Below are positions 25,629-33,496 of a stretch of DNA of 64,000 nt, piece after piece. Positions within the stretch are counted from its first letter, which is position 1, and each line of letters opens with the position of its first letter. The stretch comes from Olavius algarvensis Delta 4 endosymbiont (GTDB taxonomy: Bacteria > Desulfobacterota > Desulfobacteria > Desulfobacterales > CAJINA01): NCBI GenBank assembly GCA_905176665.1, contig CAJINA010000072.1:1-64000 (forward strand), in the 5' to 3' direction. The position numbers and the translations under genes were made by a program. Below the pieces are notes generated by a model. It was given only the letters and a program-made list of their open reading frames with translations. It did not search any database and was not told where the DNA came from.

Positions 25629-27424
25629 GACCGCTCCTCTTTATCTCCGGACGCCACCACAATGGATGCCGACATCTCTATAATCTTCGCCCGCAGGTAC
25701 TCCCCCAGGGTCTTGGCCTGCGGATCACTGCGTACCGAGGCGGCCGCACCGTCGCCCAGCAATCCATGAATGTAAAAGTTTACGGCCAGCAAGTTGGGCA
25801 GCGAATAACGGTCGATGTCGTAGGGAGCGCAATCCGGAAGCAGCTCTTTGAGCTTGTCCGTGGTCAAAAACGCCTCCAGGAACGCATAGGCCTCTGGGGT
25901 TTGAGCCCAAATCCCGAGATTGGCATTACCGCCTTTATCACCGGCCCGGGTAGCGAAAGCGCGTCCCAGCGGCGCCTGAACGGTGGGACCTTCCGGTACG
26001 GGTGGCACAGTCGGCTCCTGCGGAGACACGGTTACCGGTTCATACGGTCCCCCGGCCGTGGGCACCGTGGCACTCTCATCGTCAATGTGCAATTCCGGCT
26101 GAAGCCGGCTCGTGGAAACCAGGGCGGGCCAGTGAACCACGGACGGCGACCCATTGCCGGGCGGGGCCGGCAACGTAAAACCGGGAATGTTGGCCAGGGC
26201 CATTTCTACTACCCGGGAAGAGAAAAGTTTCCCTGCTTTTTTGGCATCCGGGTCTATGACCGTGATGCGCAAAAAGGCAAAGGCTTCATCGTTGGCGGGC
26301 GGGTTTGCTTTGTCCGAGCGCACGAGCTGTACGTTCACGGTCTGGAACTGCTCGCGGCCCCCCAGGCTGTCGAACAGCGTTTTTTCGACGATTGCGGCCT
26401 TCTTTTCAATGTCCAGGCCGGTGAGAATGACCGACATGGAATTTTTATGGCCGCCCAGGGTGTTTATGCAAACCTTGGCAGTGTCGGTGGGCGGTTCACC
26501 ACAGGTACCGCTGCCGCGGACCCGGTCCGGCCCTTCCTGCTCCAAAGTGAGGGTGTCGAAGCGGACCGACACATCCGGCGTCAGATAGGTAGGGGCAGCG
26601 ATTTCGTATAGAAGCTGGGCCGTGACCGTGCCCACGGAAACCATGCCGCCGGTGCCCGGGTGTTTCGTGATGACGAAGTCGCCGTCCGGGTAGACCTCCG
26701 CGATGGGGAAACCGACATCTTGATAGGTTGGCACCTCGTGGATGAAAGAATAATTGCCGCCCGTGGCCTGGGCGCCGCACTCGATAATATGCCCGGCGGC
26801 ATAGGCCCCGGCCAGCTTATCCCAGGCGGTGGCCTCCCAACCGAAGTGCCAGGCGGAAGGGCCCGCCACCAGGGCCGCGTCGGCCACCCGGCCGCAGACG
26901 ATGATGTCGGCACCCGCCTGCAGGGCGCGGGCAATGCCCCAGCCGCCCAGATAGGCGTTGGCGGTTATGGGCAGCGCCCCGGCATCAGCCAGGCCGGTTC
27001 CTTTATCAAGGTGGGTGAAGGCCTCTCCCTGGGCCTGTAATTCGGCCATGCGCGGCATCAGGTCATCACCGGTCAAGTGCGCGATCCGGGGCGACAGACC
27101 CAGCTTGGCGGCCATCTCCTGCAGCGCCTGGGCCATACCGGCCGGGTTCAACCCCCCGGCATTGGTGACCACCTTGATATTTTTTTCCAGGCAGGTGGCC
27201 ATGATGGTTTCCATCTGTTTGAGAAAGGTGGGAACGTAGCCGGCTTCCGGCGCTTTGAGTTTTTTCTGGAACAGGATGGCCATGGTCAGTTCGGCGAGGT
27301 AGTCACCGGTCAGGATATCAATGGGTCCGCCCGTGACCATCTCTTCCGCAGCAGAAAGGCGGTCACCATAAAAACCACTGCAATTGGCGATAATCAGTTT
27401 GTCGTCGTTGTTGGCGTCTGTCAT
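25625..27424 (-). CDS. atuA: AtuA-family protein (DUF1446)
   Basis: A 599-residue protein with an AtuA domain (about 1-460; IIANCSGFYGDR near the start, ADIIVCGRVADAALV in the middle) and a C-terminal AtuA-like domain (RAFATRAGDKGGNANLGIWA). AtuA is needed for growth on citronellol/geraniol in Pseudomonas, but its reaction is not established. In this operon it follows a biotin-dependent carboxylase and a LiuC/AtuE-like hydratase, matching the atu gene set. This suggests a role after hydration of a carboxylated branched enoyl-CoA. GAGGTG precedes the ATG. Confidence 0.88.
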   Translation of the reverse strand: MTDANNDDKLIIANCSGFYGDRLSAAEEMVTGGPIDILTGDYLAELTMAILFQKKLKAPEAGYVPTFLKQMETIMATCLEKNIKVVTNAGGLNPAGMAQALQEMAAKLGLSPRIAHLTGDDLMPRMAELQAQGEAFTHLDKGTGLADAGALPITANAYLGGWGIARALQAGADIIVCGRVADAALVAGPSAWHFGWEATAWDKLAGAYAAGHIIECGAQATGGNYSFIHEVPTYQDVGFPIAEVYPDGDFVITKHPGTGGMVSVGTVTAQLLYEIAAPTYLTPDVSVRFDTLTLEQEGPDRVRGSGTCGEPPTDTAKVCINTLGGHKNSMSVILTGLDIEKKAAIVEKTLFDSLGGREQFQTVNVQLVRSDKANPPANDEAFAFLRITVIDPDAKKAGKLFSSRVVEMALANIPGFTLPAPPGNGSPSVVHWPALVSTSRLQPELHIDDESATVPTAGGPYEPVTVSPQEPTVPPVPEGPTVQAPLGRAFATRAGDKGGNANLGIWAQTPEAYAFLEAFLTTDKLKELLPDCAPYDIDRYSLPNLLAVNFYIHGLLGDGAAASVRSDPQAKTLGEYLRAKIIEMSASIVVASGDKEERS

Positions 27425-27467
27425 GTTTTTATCACCTCATATTTCCTAAAGACTCTAAAACCAGATT

Positions 27468-27632
27468 TCTCGCGCAGAGTCGCAGAGGCGCGGAGAAAGG
27501 CAGAACCAGAATTTCGTCGCACTATCGTGCGAAAACCCCTTTTAAGATTTCTGCAACAAAGGCTTTTAAGGTTTTATCCGGCGAAGCCGGAGATTTTAAT
27601 GCTTTTCTCTGCGCCTCCGCGTCTCTGCGCGA
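27468..27632. repeat. CGCAGAG-unit hairpin, copy 1
   Basis: Left arm starts TCTCGCGCAGAGTCGCAGAG and the right arm ends CGTCTCTGCGCGA, pairing with a few mismatches over about 30 bp. Smaller stems lie between (GCACTATCGTGC, TCCGGCGAAGCCGGA). It ends 16 bp past the stop of the gamma-carbonic-anhydrase-like gene, inside the operon. Same family as 31415-31560 and 62903-63063. Confidence 0.8.
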
Positions 27633-27648
27633 TGCATGCCCTTGTTAT

Positions 27649-28194
27649 TCATTTCGTCCGGCATTGATCGATAGTCATCGGTTCGAGATCGGACTTCAGG
27701 TACCGCTTGGCCAGATCCACGTAAAGCTGTTTGCCGTAGTTCCAGATCTTCTTGTCCGCTGCGCTGACCTCTCGTTTGACGAAAGCCGGATTACCGGCCG
27801 CCACAACATGGGGCGGGATCTTCTGGTTCCACTTCACCTGCGACCCTTCGGCGATGATGGCGCCGGTCCCGATTTCACTGAATATGCTCAGCACTGCGCC
27901 CATGCCGATAACCGCCTCGTCGCCGATTAAGCTGCCATGCACGATGGCTCCGTGGCCAAGGGTGACGCGCCGGCCGATCCGGTTGTTATGATCCGGCGGG
28001 GCATGAATGATCACCCCTTCCTCGACGGCGGTGCCGTCGTCGATTTCGATGTGGCCGTAGTCCCCGCGTAAAATGGCACCGTGGCCGATGTAGCAGTTGT
28101 CGCCGATGACAACATCGCCGATGACCTGGGCCAGTTCGCTGACGTAGGTGTCTTTGCCGATGGTGGGCTGGCGCCCTTCGAATGTATATAACAT
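27649..28194 (-). CDS. Gamma-carbonic-anhydrase-like hexapeptide protein
   Basis: A 181-residue left-handed beta-helix protein of the YrdA/PaaY/CaiE type. Hexapeptide repeats are visible from IGDVVIGDNCYIG through GDEAVIGMGAVL, and zinc-ligand-like histidines occur in ILRGDYGH, IIHAPPDHNN and VTLGHGAIVHG. Members are carbonic anhydrases or acyl-CoA thioesterases. In a carboxylase operon, supplying bicarbonate is an attractive role, but thioesterase activity as in PaaY is equally possible. GGGAGAG precedes the ATG. Confidence 0.88.
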   Translation of the reverse strand: MLYTFEGRQPTIGKDTYVSELAQVIGDVVIGDNCYIGHGAILRGDYGHIEIDDGTAVEEGVIIHAPPDHNNRIGRRVTLGHGAIVHGSLIGDEAVIGMGAVLSIFSEIGTGAIIAEGSQVKWNQKIPPHVVAAGNPAFVKREVSAADKKIWNYGKQLYVDLAKRYLKSDLEPMTIDQCRTK

Positions 28195-28208
28195 AACTCT
28201 CCCAAGAT

Positions 28209-28355
28209 AAGCTGTGAGCTATTGGCTGTTAGCCGTTAGCCAAAACAATGCAATGCGTTAGATTAGTTGGCCGATAGACCAAGCGAGTGCATGCGAAGGT
28301 TGGTAATGCCCGGTTCTTAAAGGGCCAACAGCTAAAAGCTTACCGCTAATCGCTC
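28209..28355. repeat. AGCTATTGG/TTAGCC hairpin region
   Basis: Left segment built of AGCTATTGGCTGTTAGCC-like units and a right segment GGCCAACAGCTAAAAGCT that can pair with it imperfectly. It fills the gap between the hexapeptide protein and the hydratase gene. Confidence 0.5.
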
Positions 28356-28366
28356 AATCTGGGTCT

Positions 28367-29143
28367 CTATTTTCCCGTAAACTGCGGCGCGCGTTTTTCC
28401 AAAAAGGCCATGATCCCTTCCCGGGCATCTTCCGTGGCAGCCACTTCGGCGAGTTTACCACCCAAAAACAGCACCGCCTCTTCCAGCGGCATTTGCTCGA
28501 CGGCGGCAAAGGCCGCCTTGCCCAGCCGCATGCCGATGGGGCTTTTGCCGGCCAGGGCTGAAAGTACACCCTGGACTTCAACATCAAATTCCGTATCCGG
28601 CGCCACGCGTGTGATCAGCCCCATATCCAGGGCCTGATCGGCGGTGAGTTTCTCGCCGAGCAGGATCATCTCCATGGCTTTCTTGCGCGGGACATTGCGA
28701 AAGATCAAGTTACCGATCATCATGGGAAACAGGCCCACATTCACCTCAGGGGTGCCGAATTTAGCCGAGGCCTTGGCGATGACAATGTCGCAGCCGAGCA
28801 TGAAGCCCGTGCCGCCGGCCAGGCAGTATCCATTGACCCTTGCCACGGTAGGTTTGGGGAAGGCGGCCAGGCGGCTGATAAGGTTTGCATAGCGGTCAAA
28901 AAGGGCCTGGCTATCAGAATCGCCCCCCAGGCTGCCAGCCAGGTCCGCCCCCGAACAGAAAGCTTTTTCCCCGGCGCCGGTGATACAGACGACGCGGACG
29001 GATTCATCAGTTTCGGCAAAATCCAGGTACTCGTGAAAGAGCGTAAGCGCATCGGGGCTGATGGCATTGCGTTGCGCCTCCCGGTTGATGGTGATGGTCG
29101 CCACATGATTTTCGACTTCGTAGAGCAGGTCCTTGTCGGTCAT
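28367..29143 (-). CDS. Enoyl-CoA hydratase, LiuC/AtuE-like
   Basis: A 258-residue crotonase. The oxyanion-hole segments are AFCSGADLAG and YCLAGGTGFMLGCD; the second catalytic Glu is kept (GTPEVNVG), but the first (GGGCE in classic hydratases) is Phe. Loss of the first Glu is seen in bacterial methylglutaconyl-CoA hydratases of the LiuC/AtuE kind, which fits the carboxylase and AtuA neighbours. It would hydrate the carboxylated enoyl-CoA product. Strong AAGGAG start. Ordinary 2-enoyl-CoA hydratase or isomerase activity cannot be excluded. Confidence 0.88.
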   Translation of the reverse strand: MTDKDLLYEVENHVATITINREAQRNAISPDALTLFHEYLDFAETDESVRVVCITGAGEKAFCSGADLAGSLGGDSDSQALFDRYANLISRLAAFPKPTVARVNGYCLAGGTGFMLGCDIVIAKASAKFGTPEVNVGLFPMMIGNLIFRNVPRKKAMEMILLGEKLTADQALDMGLITRVAPDTEFDVEVQGVLSALAGKSPIGMRLGKAAFAAVEQMPLEEAVLFLGGKLAEVAATEDAREGIMAFLEKRAPQFTGK

Positions 29144-29166
29144 GGTGGTCTCCTTATATTAGGTTG

Positions 29167-29305
29167 TTTAGGCTGTCGGCCGAAGGCTTTTAGGCAGACC
29201 ATTGAATCTGCGATTTTTCAATAATTTGTAGCCACCCTGTGCAGTTCCTTTAATTGGGTTTAAAGGTTTTCCTGCAGCTTAAACGCCTACAGCCTATTAG
29301 GCTGT
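29167..29305. repeat. TTTAGGCTG hairpin region
   Basis: Left units TTTAGGCTGTCGGC and CTTTTAGGCAG; right units GCCTACAGCCTA. The palindrome AGCCTATTAGGCT (29291-29303) covers the stop codon of the biotin-carrier gene. Another intra-operon inverted repeat. Confidence 0.5.
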
Positions 29306-29803
29306 ATTGGCGGCTTCTATATCCACCAGTACCTGTTTGGGGGTGACCTTGTCGCCTTCGGAACAACTGATCTGCGTCACCACTCCGTCGAAAGGCGCTG
29401 AGAGCGTGGTGTCCATTTTCATTGCGGATACCACCAGGAGCGCCTGTCCCTTTTCGACCGTTTCACCGGTGGACACCAGAATTTTGGTGACCACCGCGGG
29501 CATGGGCGGGGTGACCGCCTTGGGACCGCTTTGGGGGCCGCTCCTGGGCCGGGGACTGCGGGCGCTTTCATCTTCGAGAAACCAGGTGCGGCCATTGACC
29601 GTAACGGCCTTGCCCCCGAATGTATCGGCTACAAAGGCGGTGGCCTGCCGGCCGTTTACGACCAGGTTCAGGCGGCTGTTGGAAATCCGCTGGTAAGTCA
29701 CTTCAAACTGGTTGTCACCGATGGTTGCTTTAAACTGCCCCTCACCATCGGACTCGATTGCCAGGGCCACCTTTTCCTCGTTGTATCTAAGTTTATATTC
29801 CAC
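29297..29803 (-). CDS. Biotin carboxyl carrier subunit
   Basis: A 168-residue biotinyl protein. The C-terminal lipoyl/biotinyl domain (about 95-165) has the SAMKM motif with Lys129 as the biotin site. The N-terminal part is a beta-rich segment like the BT domain region of acyl-CoA carboxylase alpha chains, and a linker rich in Pro/Arg joins the two. It carries carboxyl groups between the biotin carboxylase and the carboxyltransferase encoded just upstream. Splitting carrier and biotin carboxylase into separate genes differs from the fused AtuF/LiuD proteins of Pseudomonas. GTG start with AGGGAG. Confidence 0.92.
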   Translation of the reverse strand: MEYKLRYNEEKVALAIESDGEGQFKATIGDNQFEVTYQRISNSRLNLVVNGRQATAFVADTFGGKAVTVNGRTWFLEDESARSPRPRSGPQSGPKAVTPPMPAVVTKILVSTGETVEKGQALLVVSAMKMDTTLSAPFDGVVTQISCSEGDKVTPKQVLVDIEAANTA

Positions 29804-29887
29804 CTATGGTTCTCCCTCTTATATCTTTGCTTTGCTGTGCGAGAAAGTGTTGCTTCAGTCTAAAACCCTTCAGCCGATCTACTTGAT

Positions 29888-31375
29888 TTACAGCCGCCAA
29901 TTCGCCAGGGTCTGCCACGGGCCGGGGTGAACGGCCGCGGCAGTGTCGGCAGTCCCTATCCGGATCCTGGGCGCCATGGTATCCGCTGCGTACGCAATGG
30001 CCGCTAAATCCAGCTTGGCGCTGTCCGGAGCCCAGGCGGGGAAATGGGTCTCGATAAAATCCGTGAAAGTGTCTCCCTCTGCAAAAGGACGGGAGGCGAG
30101 GACGTCCAGCAAAAAGCCGATGGGGATTTTTACGCCCAGCACGGCATACGCCTCCAGGGCCCGCAGCATGCGTCGGATGGCCAGATCACGATTCTCGGCA
30201 TGGACCACCAGCTTGGAGAGGATGGGGTCGTATTCCACCGGAACCTCGACGCCGGAATAGACACCACAATCGTTGCGTACGCCCGGACCGGTTGGTTCCT
30301 GGAGAAAGGTGATCCGACCCGGCGACGGCATGAAATTCTGCTCCGGGTCTTCGGCGTAAATCCGGCACTCGATGGCATGCCCGCGGATGGAGAGATCTTC
30401 CTGGGCCAGGGCAAGGGGACTGCCGGCGGCAACTTCAATCTGGTGACGGACCAGATCCACACCGGTGATCATTTCCGTGATGGGATGTTCGACCTGCAGG
30501 CGGGTGTTGACTTCCAGAAAGTAGAAATTGCCGTCCGGGTCGAGGATAAACTCCACAGTGCCGGCATTCACATACCCTGACGCTTTTGCCGCCGCAACGG
30601 CCGCCTGGCCCATGGCTGCGCGCAACTCGGTATTCAAGGCCGGGCTGGGCGTTTCTTCGATGATTTTCTGGTGCCGCCTTTGGATGGAACACTCGCGTTC
30701 AAACAGGTGGATGGCATGTCCCTGGCTGTCGGCCAGGATCTGAATTTCCACATGCCTGGATTTGGCCAGAAACTTTTCCATGTAAATGGTGCCGCTGCCA
30801 AAGGCAGCCTCAGCTTCCCGGGCGGCCGCTGCGCATGACTCAGCCAGTTCGGCGGGGTCCGTCACGATGCGCATTCCCTTGCCGCCGCCCCCGGCCGCCG
30901 CCTTGATCAGGACCGGGTAGCCGATTTGATCGGCGTGGGCGGCCCAGGCGGCCGGGTCCCCCGCTGCTTCGGTCATGCCGGGGATGAGCGGCACGCCGTC
31001 TTTTTGCATGATCTGGCGCGCCGTGATCTTGTCGCCCAGATCGCGGATGACGTTGGCCGGGGGGCCGATGAAGACAACCCCTTCTTTGGCGCAACGTTCG
31101 GCGAACGCGGCGTTTTCCGCTAAAAATCCATAGCCGGGATGAACAGCTTCCGCACCGGTTTGCGTGACAGACGCCATAATCCGGTCAATGTCCAGGTAGC
31201 TCTGCGAAGGTTCTGCCGGTCCGATATGAACCGCTTCATCAGCTTCCAGCACATGCAGGGCCCGGGTGTCCGCATCCGAATAAACGGCCACGGTGCCAAT
31301 GCCCATTTCGCGGCAGGTACGCATGACGCGCAGGGCAATTTCGCCTCGATTCGCGATGAGAATTTTCTTAAACAT
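29888..31375 (-). CDS. Biotin carboxylase subunit of acyl-CoA carboxylase
   Basis: A 495-residue biotin carboxylase: N-terminal domain starting FKKILIANRGEIALR, ATP-grasp with AAGGGGKGMRIV and EVNTRLQVEHPITE, and a C-terminal domain. It uses ATP and bicarbonate to carboxylate the biotin of the separate carrier protein. About 45 residues after the core are not part of the standard 450-residue subunit. The length shows that there is no fused biotinyl domain. AGAGGA precedes the ATG. Confidence 0.93.
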   Translation of the reverse strand: MFKKILIANRGEIALRVMRTCREMGIGTVAVYSDADTRALHVLEADEAVHIGPAEPSQSYLDIDRIMASVTQTGAEAVHPGYGFLAENAAFAERCAKEGVVFIGPPANVIRDLGDKITARQIMQKDGVPLIPGMTEAAGDPAAWAAHADQIGYPVLIKAAAGGGGKGMRIVTDPAELAESCAAAAREAEAAFGSGTIYMEKFLAKSRHVEIQILADSQGHAIHLFERECSIQRRHQKIIEETPSPALNTELRAAMGQAAVAAAKASGYVNAGTVEFILDPDGNFYFLEVNTRLQVEHPITEMITGVDLVRHQIEVAAGSPLALAQEDLSIRGHAIECRIYAEDPEQNFMPSPGRITFLQEPTGPGVRNDCGVYSGVEVPVEYDPILSKLVVHAENRDLAIRRMLRALEAYAVLGVKIPIGFLLDVLASRPFAEGDTFTDFIETHFPAWAPDSAKLDLAAIAYAADTMAPRIRIGTADTAAAVHPGPWQTLANWRL

Positions 31376-31414
31376 AAGTTTTCCTCTAATCTAATTCAGG
31401 CGCGAGAATGTTTT

Positions 31415-31560
31415 CCTCGCGCAGAGACGCAGAGGCGCAGAGAAAACCAAAAGCAGAATGTTTGGCGCTTGTGCGCCTGGCTGGTTTTGGATTGGCCTTG
31501 CAGCGTAGCTGGTAACATGTGGTTTTGACTTTCTCTGCGCCTCTGCGTCTCTGCGCGAGG
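31415..31560. repeat. CGCAGAG-unit hairpin, copy 2 (perfect arms)
   Basis: Arms of 31 bp at 31415-31445 and 31530-31560 pair without mismatch; they consist of tandem CGCAGAG-like units (CCTCGCGCAGAGACGCAGAG...). It ends 13 bp beyond the carboxyltransferase stop and lies between two genes of one operon. Confidence 0.85.
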
Positions 31561-31573
31561 CATGGTTTTAGAT

Positions 31574-33190
31574 CTACATCCGGAATATGCCGAAACCGGT
31601 TGCATCGTCCCGGATGGGCGCATTCAGGGCCGCGGACAGCCCCAGGCCCAGCACATCGCGGGTCTTGGCCGGATCGAGGATGCCGTCATCCCACAGGTTG
31701 GCAGTGCTGTAATAGGCATTGCCCTCCTTGAGCGCCGCTTCGATAACCGGTTCCCGGATAAAGGCCAGCTCTTCCGCGTTCATGGGCGGCTGCCTGGCCC
31801 GTTCCCGCTGGTCATTGGTAATGGAAATCAAAACGTCTGCCGCCTGGGCGCCGCCCATCACGCCGATCTGGTGGTTGGGCCAGGTCCAGAGAAAGCGCGG
31901 GCTGTAGGCCCGGCCGCACATGGCGTAGTTGCCGGCACCGAAGGAGGCCCCCACCATGACCGTAAATTTGGGTACCGTGGCGGTGGCCACCGCGTTGACC
32001 ATTTTGTGGCCGTTTTTGGTGATCCCGCCGCGCTCGTAATCCTGTCCGATGATAAAACCGGTGATGTTCTGCAGGAACACCAGGGGTATTTTACGACGGT
32101 CGCAAAGCTGGATAAACTGGGTGGCTTTCAACGCACTTTCCGAGAAAAGGATGCCGTTGTTGCCCAGGATGCCCACTGGATAGCCGTGGATGTAGGCGAA
32201 ACCGCAGATCAGGGTCGTACCGTACATCGCCTTGAATTCCGTAAACTCGCTGCCGTCTACGATGCGGGCGATGACCTCCCGGATGTCATAGGGGGCGGCG
32301 ATGTCCCGCGGTACGATGCCGTAGGTCTCTTTGGGATCGTACAGGGGCGGCTTAGGGTCCCGGGTGGCCAGCCGGGCTTTGTCGGTATCGGGTAGGTTGC
32401 CAACGAGTTCGCGGACAATATCGATGGCATGGGCGTCGTCATCGGCGTAATAGTCGGAAACCCCGGATTCGCTGCAATGCAGTTCCGCCCCGCCCAGTTC
32501 ATCGGCGGACACTTCCTCGCCGGTGGCGGCCTTGACCAGCGGCGGGCCGCCCAAAAAGATCGCCCCGTGATCGCGGACATGGACCACCTCGTCGCTCATG
32601 GCCGGGACATAGGCGCCGCCGGCCGTGCACAGTCCCATGACGGCCGTAATCTGGGGGATGCCCATCTTGCTCAACATGGCCTGGTTGTAGAACACGCGCC
32701 CGCCATCGTCGGCATCCGGGAAAATTTCGGACTGCAGCGGCAGGTAGGCCCCGGCCGAGTCCAGCAGGTTGACCATGGGCAGGCGGTTTTCCATGGCGAT
32801 GATCTGGCTGCGGATGGTTTTCTTCACGGTCATGGGATAGGAAGACCCGCCTTTGATCGTCGGGTCGTTGGCCGACACGAGCACCTCTTTGCCGGCCACC
32901 AGACCTATGCCGATGACGATACCGGCCTTATGGATCTTACCGTCATACATGCTCTTGGCTGCCAGCGGCCCGATTTCCAGAAACGGAGAGTTTGGGTCCA
33001 GCAGCAGTTCCAGTTTTTTCGGGGTCGGCAGCTTGCCGTTTTCAGCCAGTCGTTTGAGGGATTTCTCACTGCGCTGGTTCAGCGCTTTATCCATTTCCGT
33101 GTTCAGATCATCCACCAGGGCGGCCATGGCAGCGTAGTTTTCACGGTACTCATCAGATTGGGTGTCAATCCGGGATTCAATGGGGTGCAT
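31574..33190 (-). CDS. Acyl-CoA carboxylase carboxyltransferase (methylcrotonyl/geranyl-CoA type)
   Basis: A 538-residue carboxyltransferase beta-type subunit with both crotonase-fold halves. NLLDSAGAYLPLQSEIFPD and MGLCTAGGAYVPAMSDE match the pattern of methylcrotonyl-CoA and geranyl-CoA carboxylase subunits rather than propionyl-CoA carboxylase. The C-terminal half has GASFGAGNYAMCGRAY and WPNHQIGVMGG. It moves the carboxyl group from biotin to a branched enoyl-CoA. First gene of the operon, with GAGGAG before the ATG and a sigma-54-type promoter about 120 bp upstream. Confidence 0.92.
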   Translation of the reverse strand: MHPIESRIDTQSDEYRENYAAMAALVDDLNTEMDKALNQRSEKSLKRLAENGKLPTPKKLELLLDPNSPFLEIGPLAAKSMYDGKIHKAGIVIGIGLVAGKEVLVSANDPTIKGGSSYPMTVKKTIRSQIIAMENRLPMVNLLDSAGAYLPLQSEIFPDADDGGRVFYNQAMLSKMGIPQITAVMGLCTAGGAYVPAMSDEVVHVRDHGAIFLGGPPLVKAATGEEVSADELGGAELHCSESGVSDYYADDDAHAIDIVRELVGNLPDTDKARLATRDPKPPLYDPKETYGIVPRDIAAPYDIREVIARIVDGSEFTEFKAMYGTTLICGFAYIHGYPVGILGNNGILFSESALKATQFIQLCDRRKIPLVFLQNITGFIIGQDYERGGITKNGHKMVNAVATATVPKFTVMVGASFGAGNYAMCGRAYSPRFLWTWPNHQIGVMGGAQAADVLISITNDQRERARQPPMNAEELAFIREPVIEAALKEGNAYYSTANLWDDGILDPAKTRDVLGLGLSAALNAPIRDDATGFGIFRM

Positions 33191-33306
33191 GGGGTTGCTT
33201 CTCCTCTTGTTTGAATGCGTCTGTCCAGGCAGTTAAAAGGACCGTTACCGCGCGCCGGAACTCGTCGCGTTAAAAGTAGACCCAACAAACCAGACAATCA
33301 ATATAA

Positions 33307-33321
33307 ACAAGAATGGTGCCA
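33307..33321 (-). promoter_or_regulatory. Candidate sigma-54 (-24/-12) promoter
   Basis: On the minus strand TTGGCACCATTCTTGT: TGGCAC at -24, 5-bp spacer, TTGT at -12 (consensus TTGC). It would start transcription about 105 nt before the carboxyltransferase ATG. A sigma-54 activator gene is divergent to it. One mismatch in the -12 GC pair lowers confidence. Confidence 0.55.
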
Positions 33322-33394
33322 ATGATCGGACTAATATCTAACCGATTGATATTGAAAGCTAATATTTCCTTATGCAACAGGTTGACATTCAAGA

Positions 33395-33458
33395 TTGTTT
33401 CAATTATGATGTAACATAAATGTAACAAAAAGAAACATTGTTGAAATAAATTGAAACA
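33395..33458. promoter_or_regulatory. Candidate upstream activator sites
   Basis: Inverted repeat TGTTTCAATT (33396-33405) and AATTGAAACA (33449-33458), with direct repeats ATGTAACA (33409-33416, 33420-33427) and a further GAAACATTGTTGAAAT between them. The distance of about 75-140 bp from the sigma-54 promoter is right for enhancer binding by the divergently encoded activator. Confidence 0.5.
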
Positions 33459-33496
33459 TCGCTGGATGTACTGCCCCAATAAAGAGGAGACAGGCA

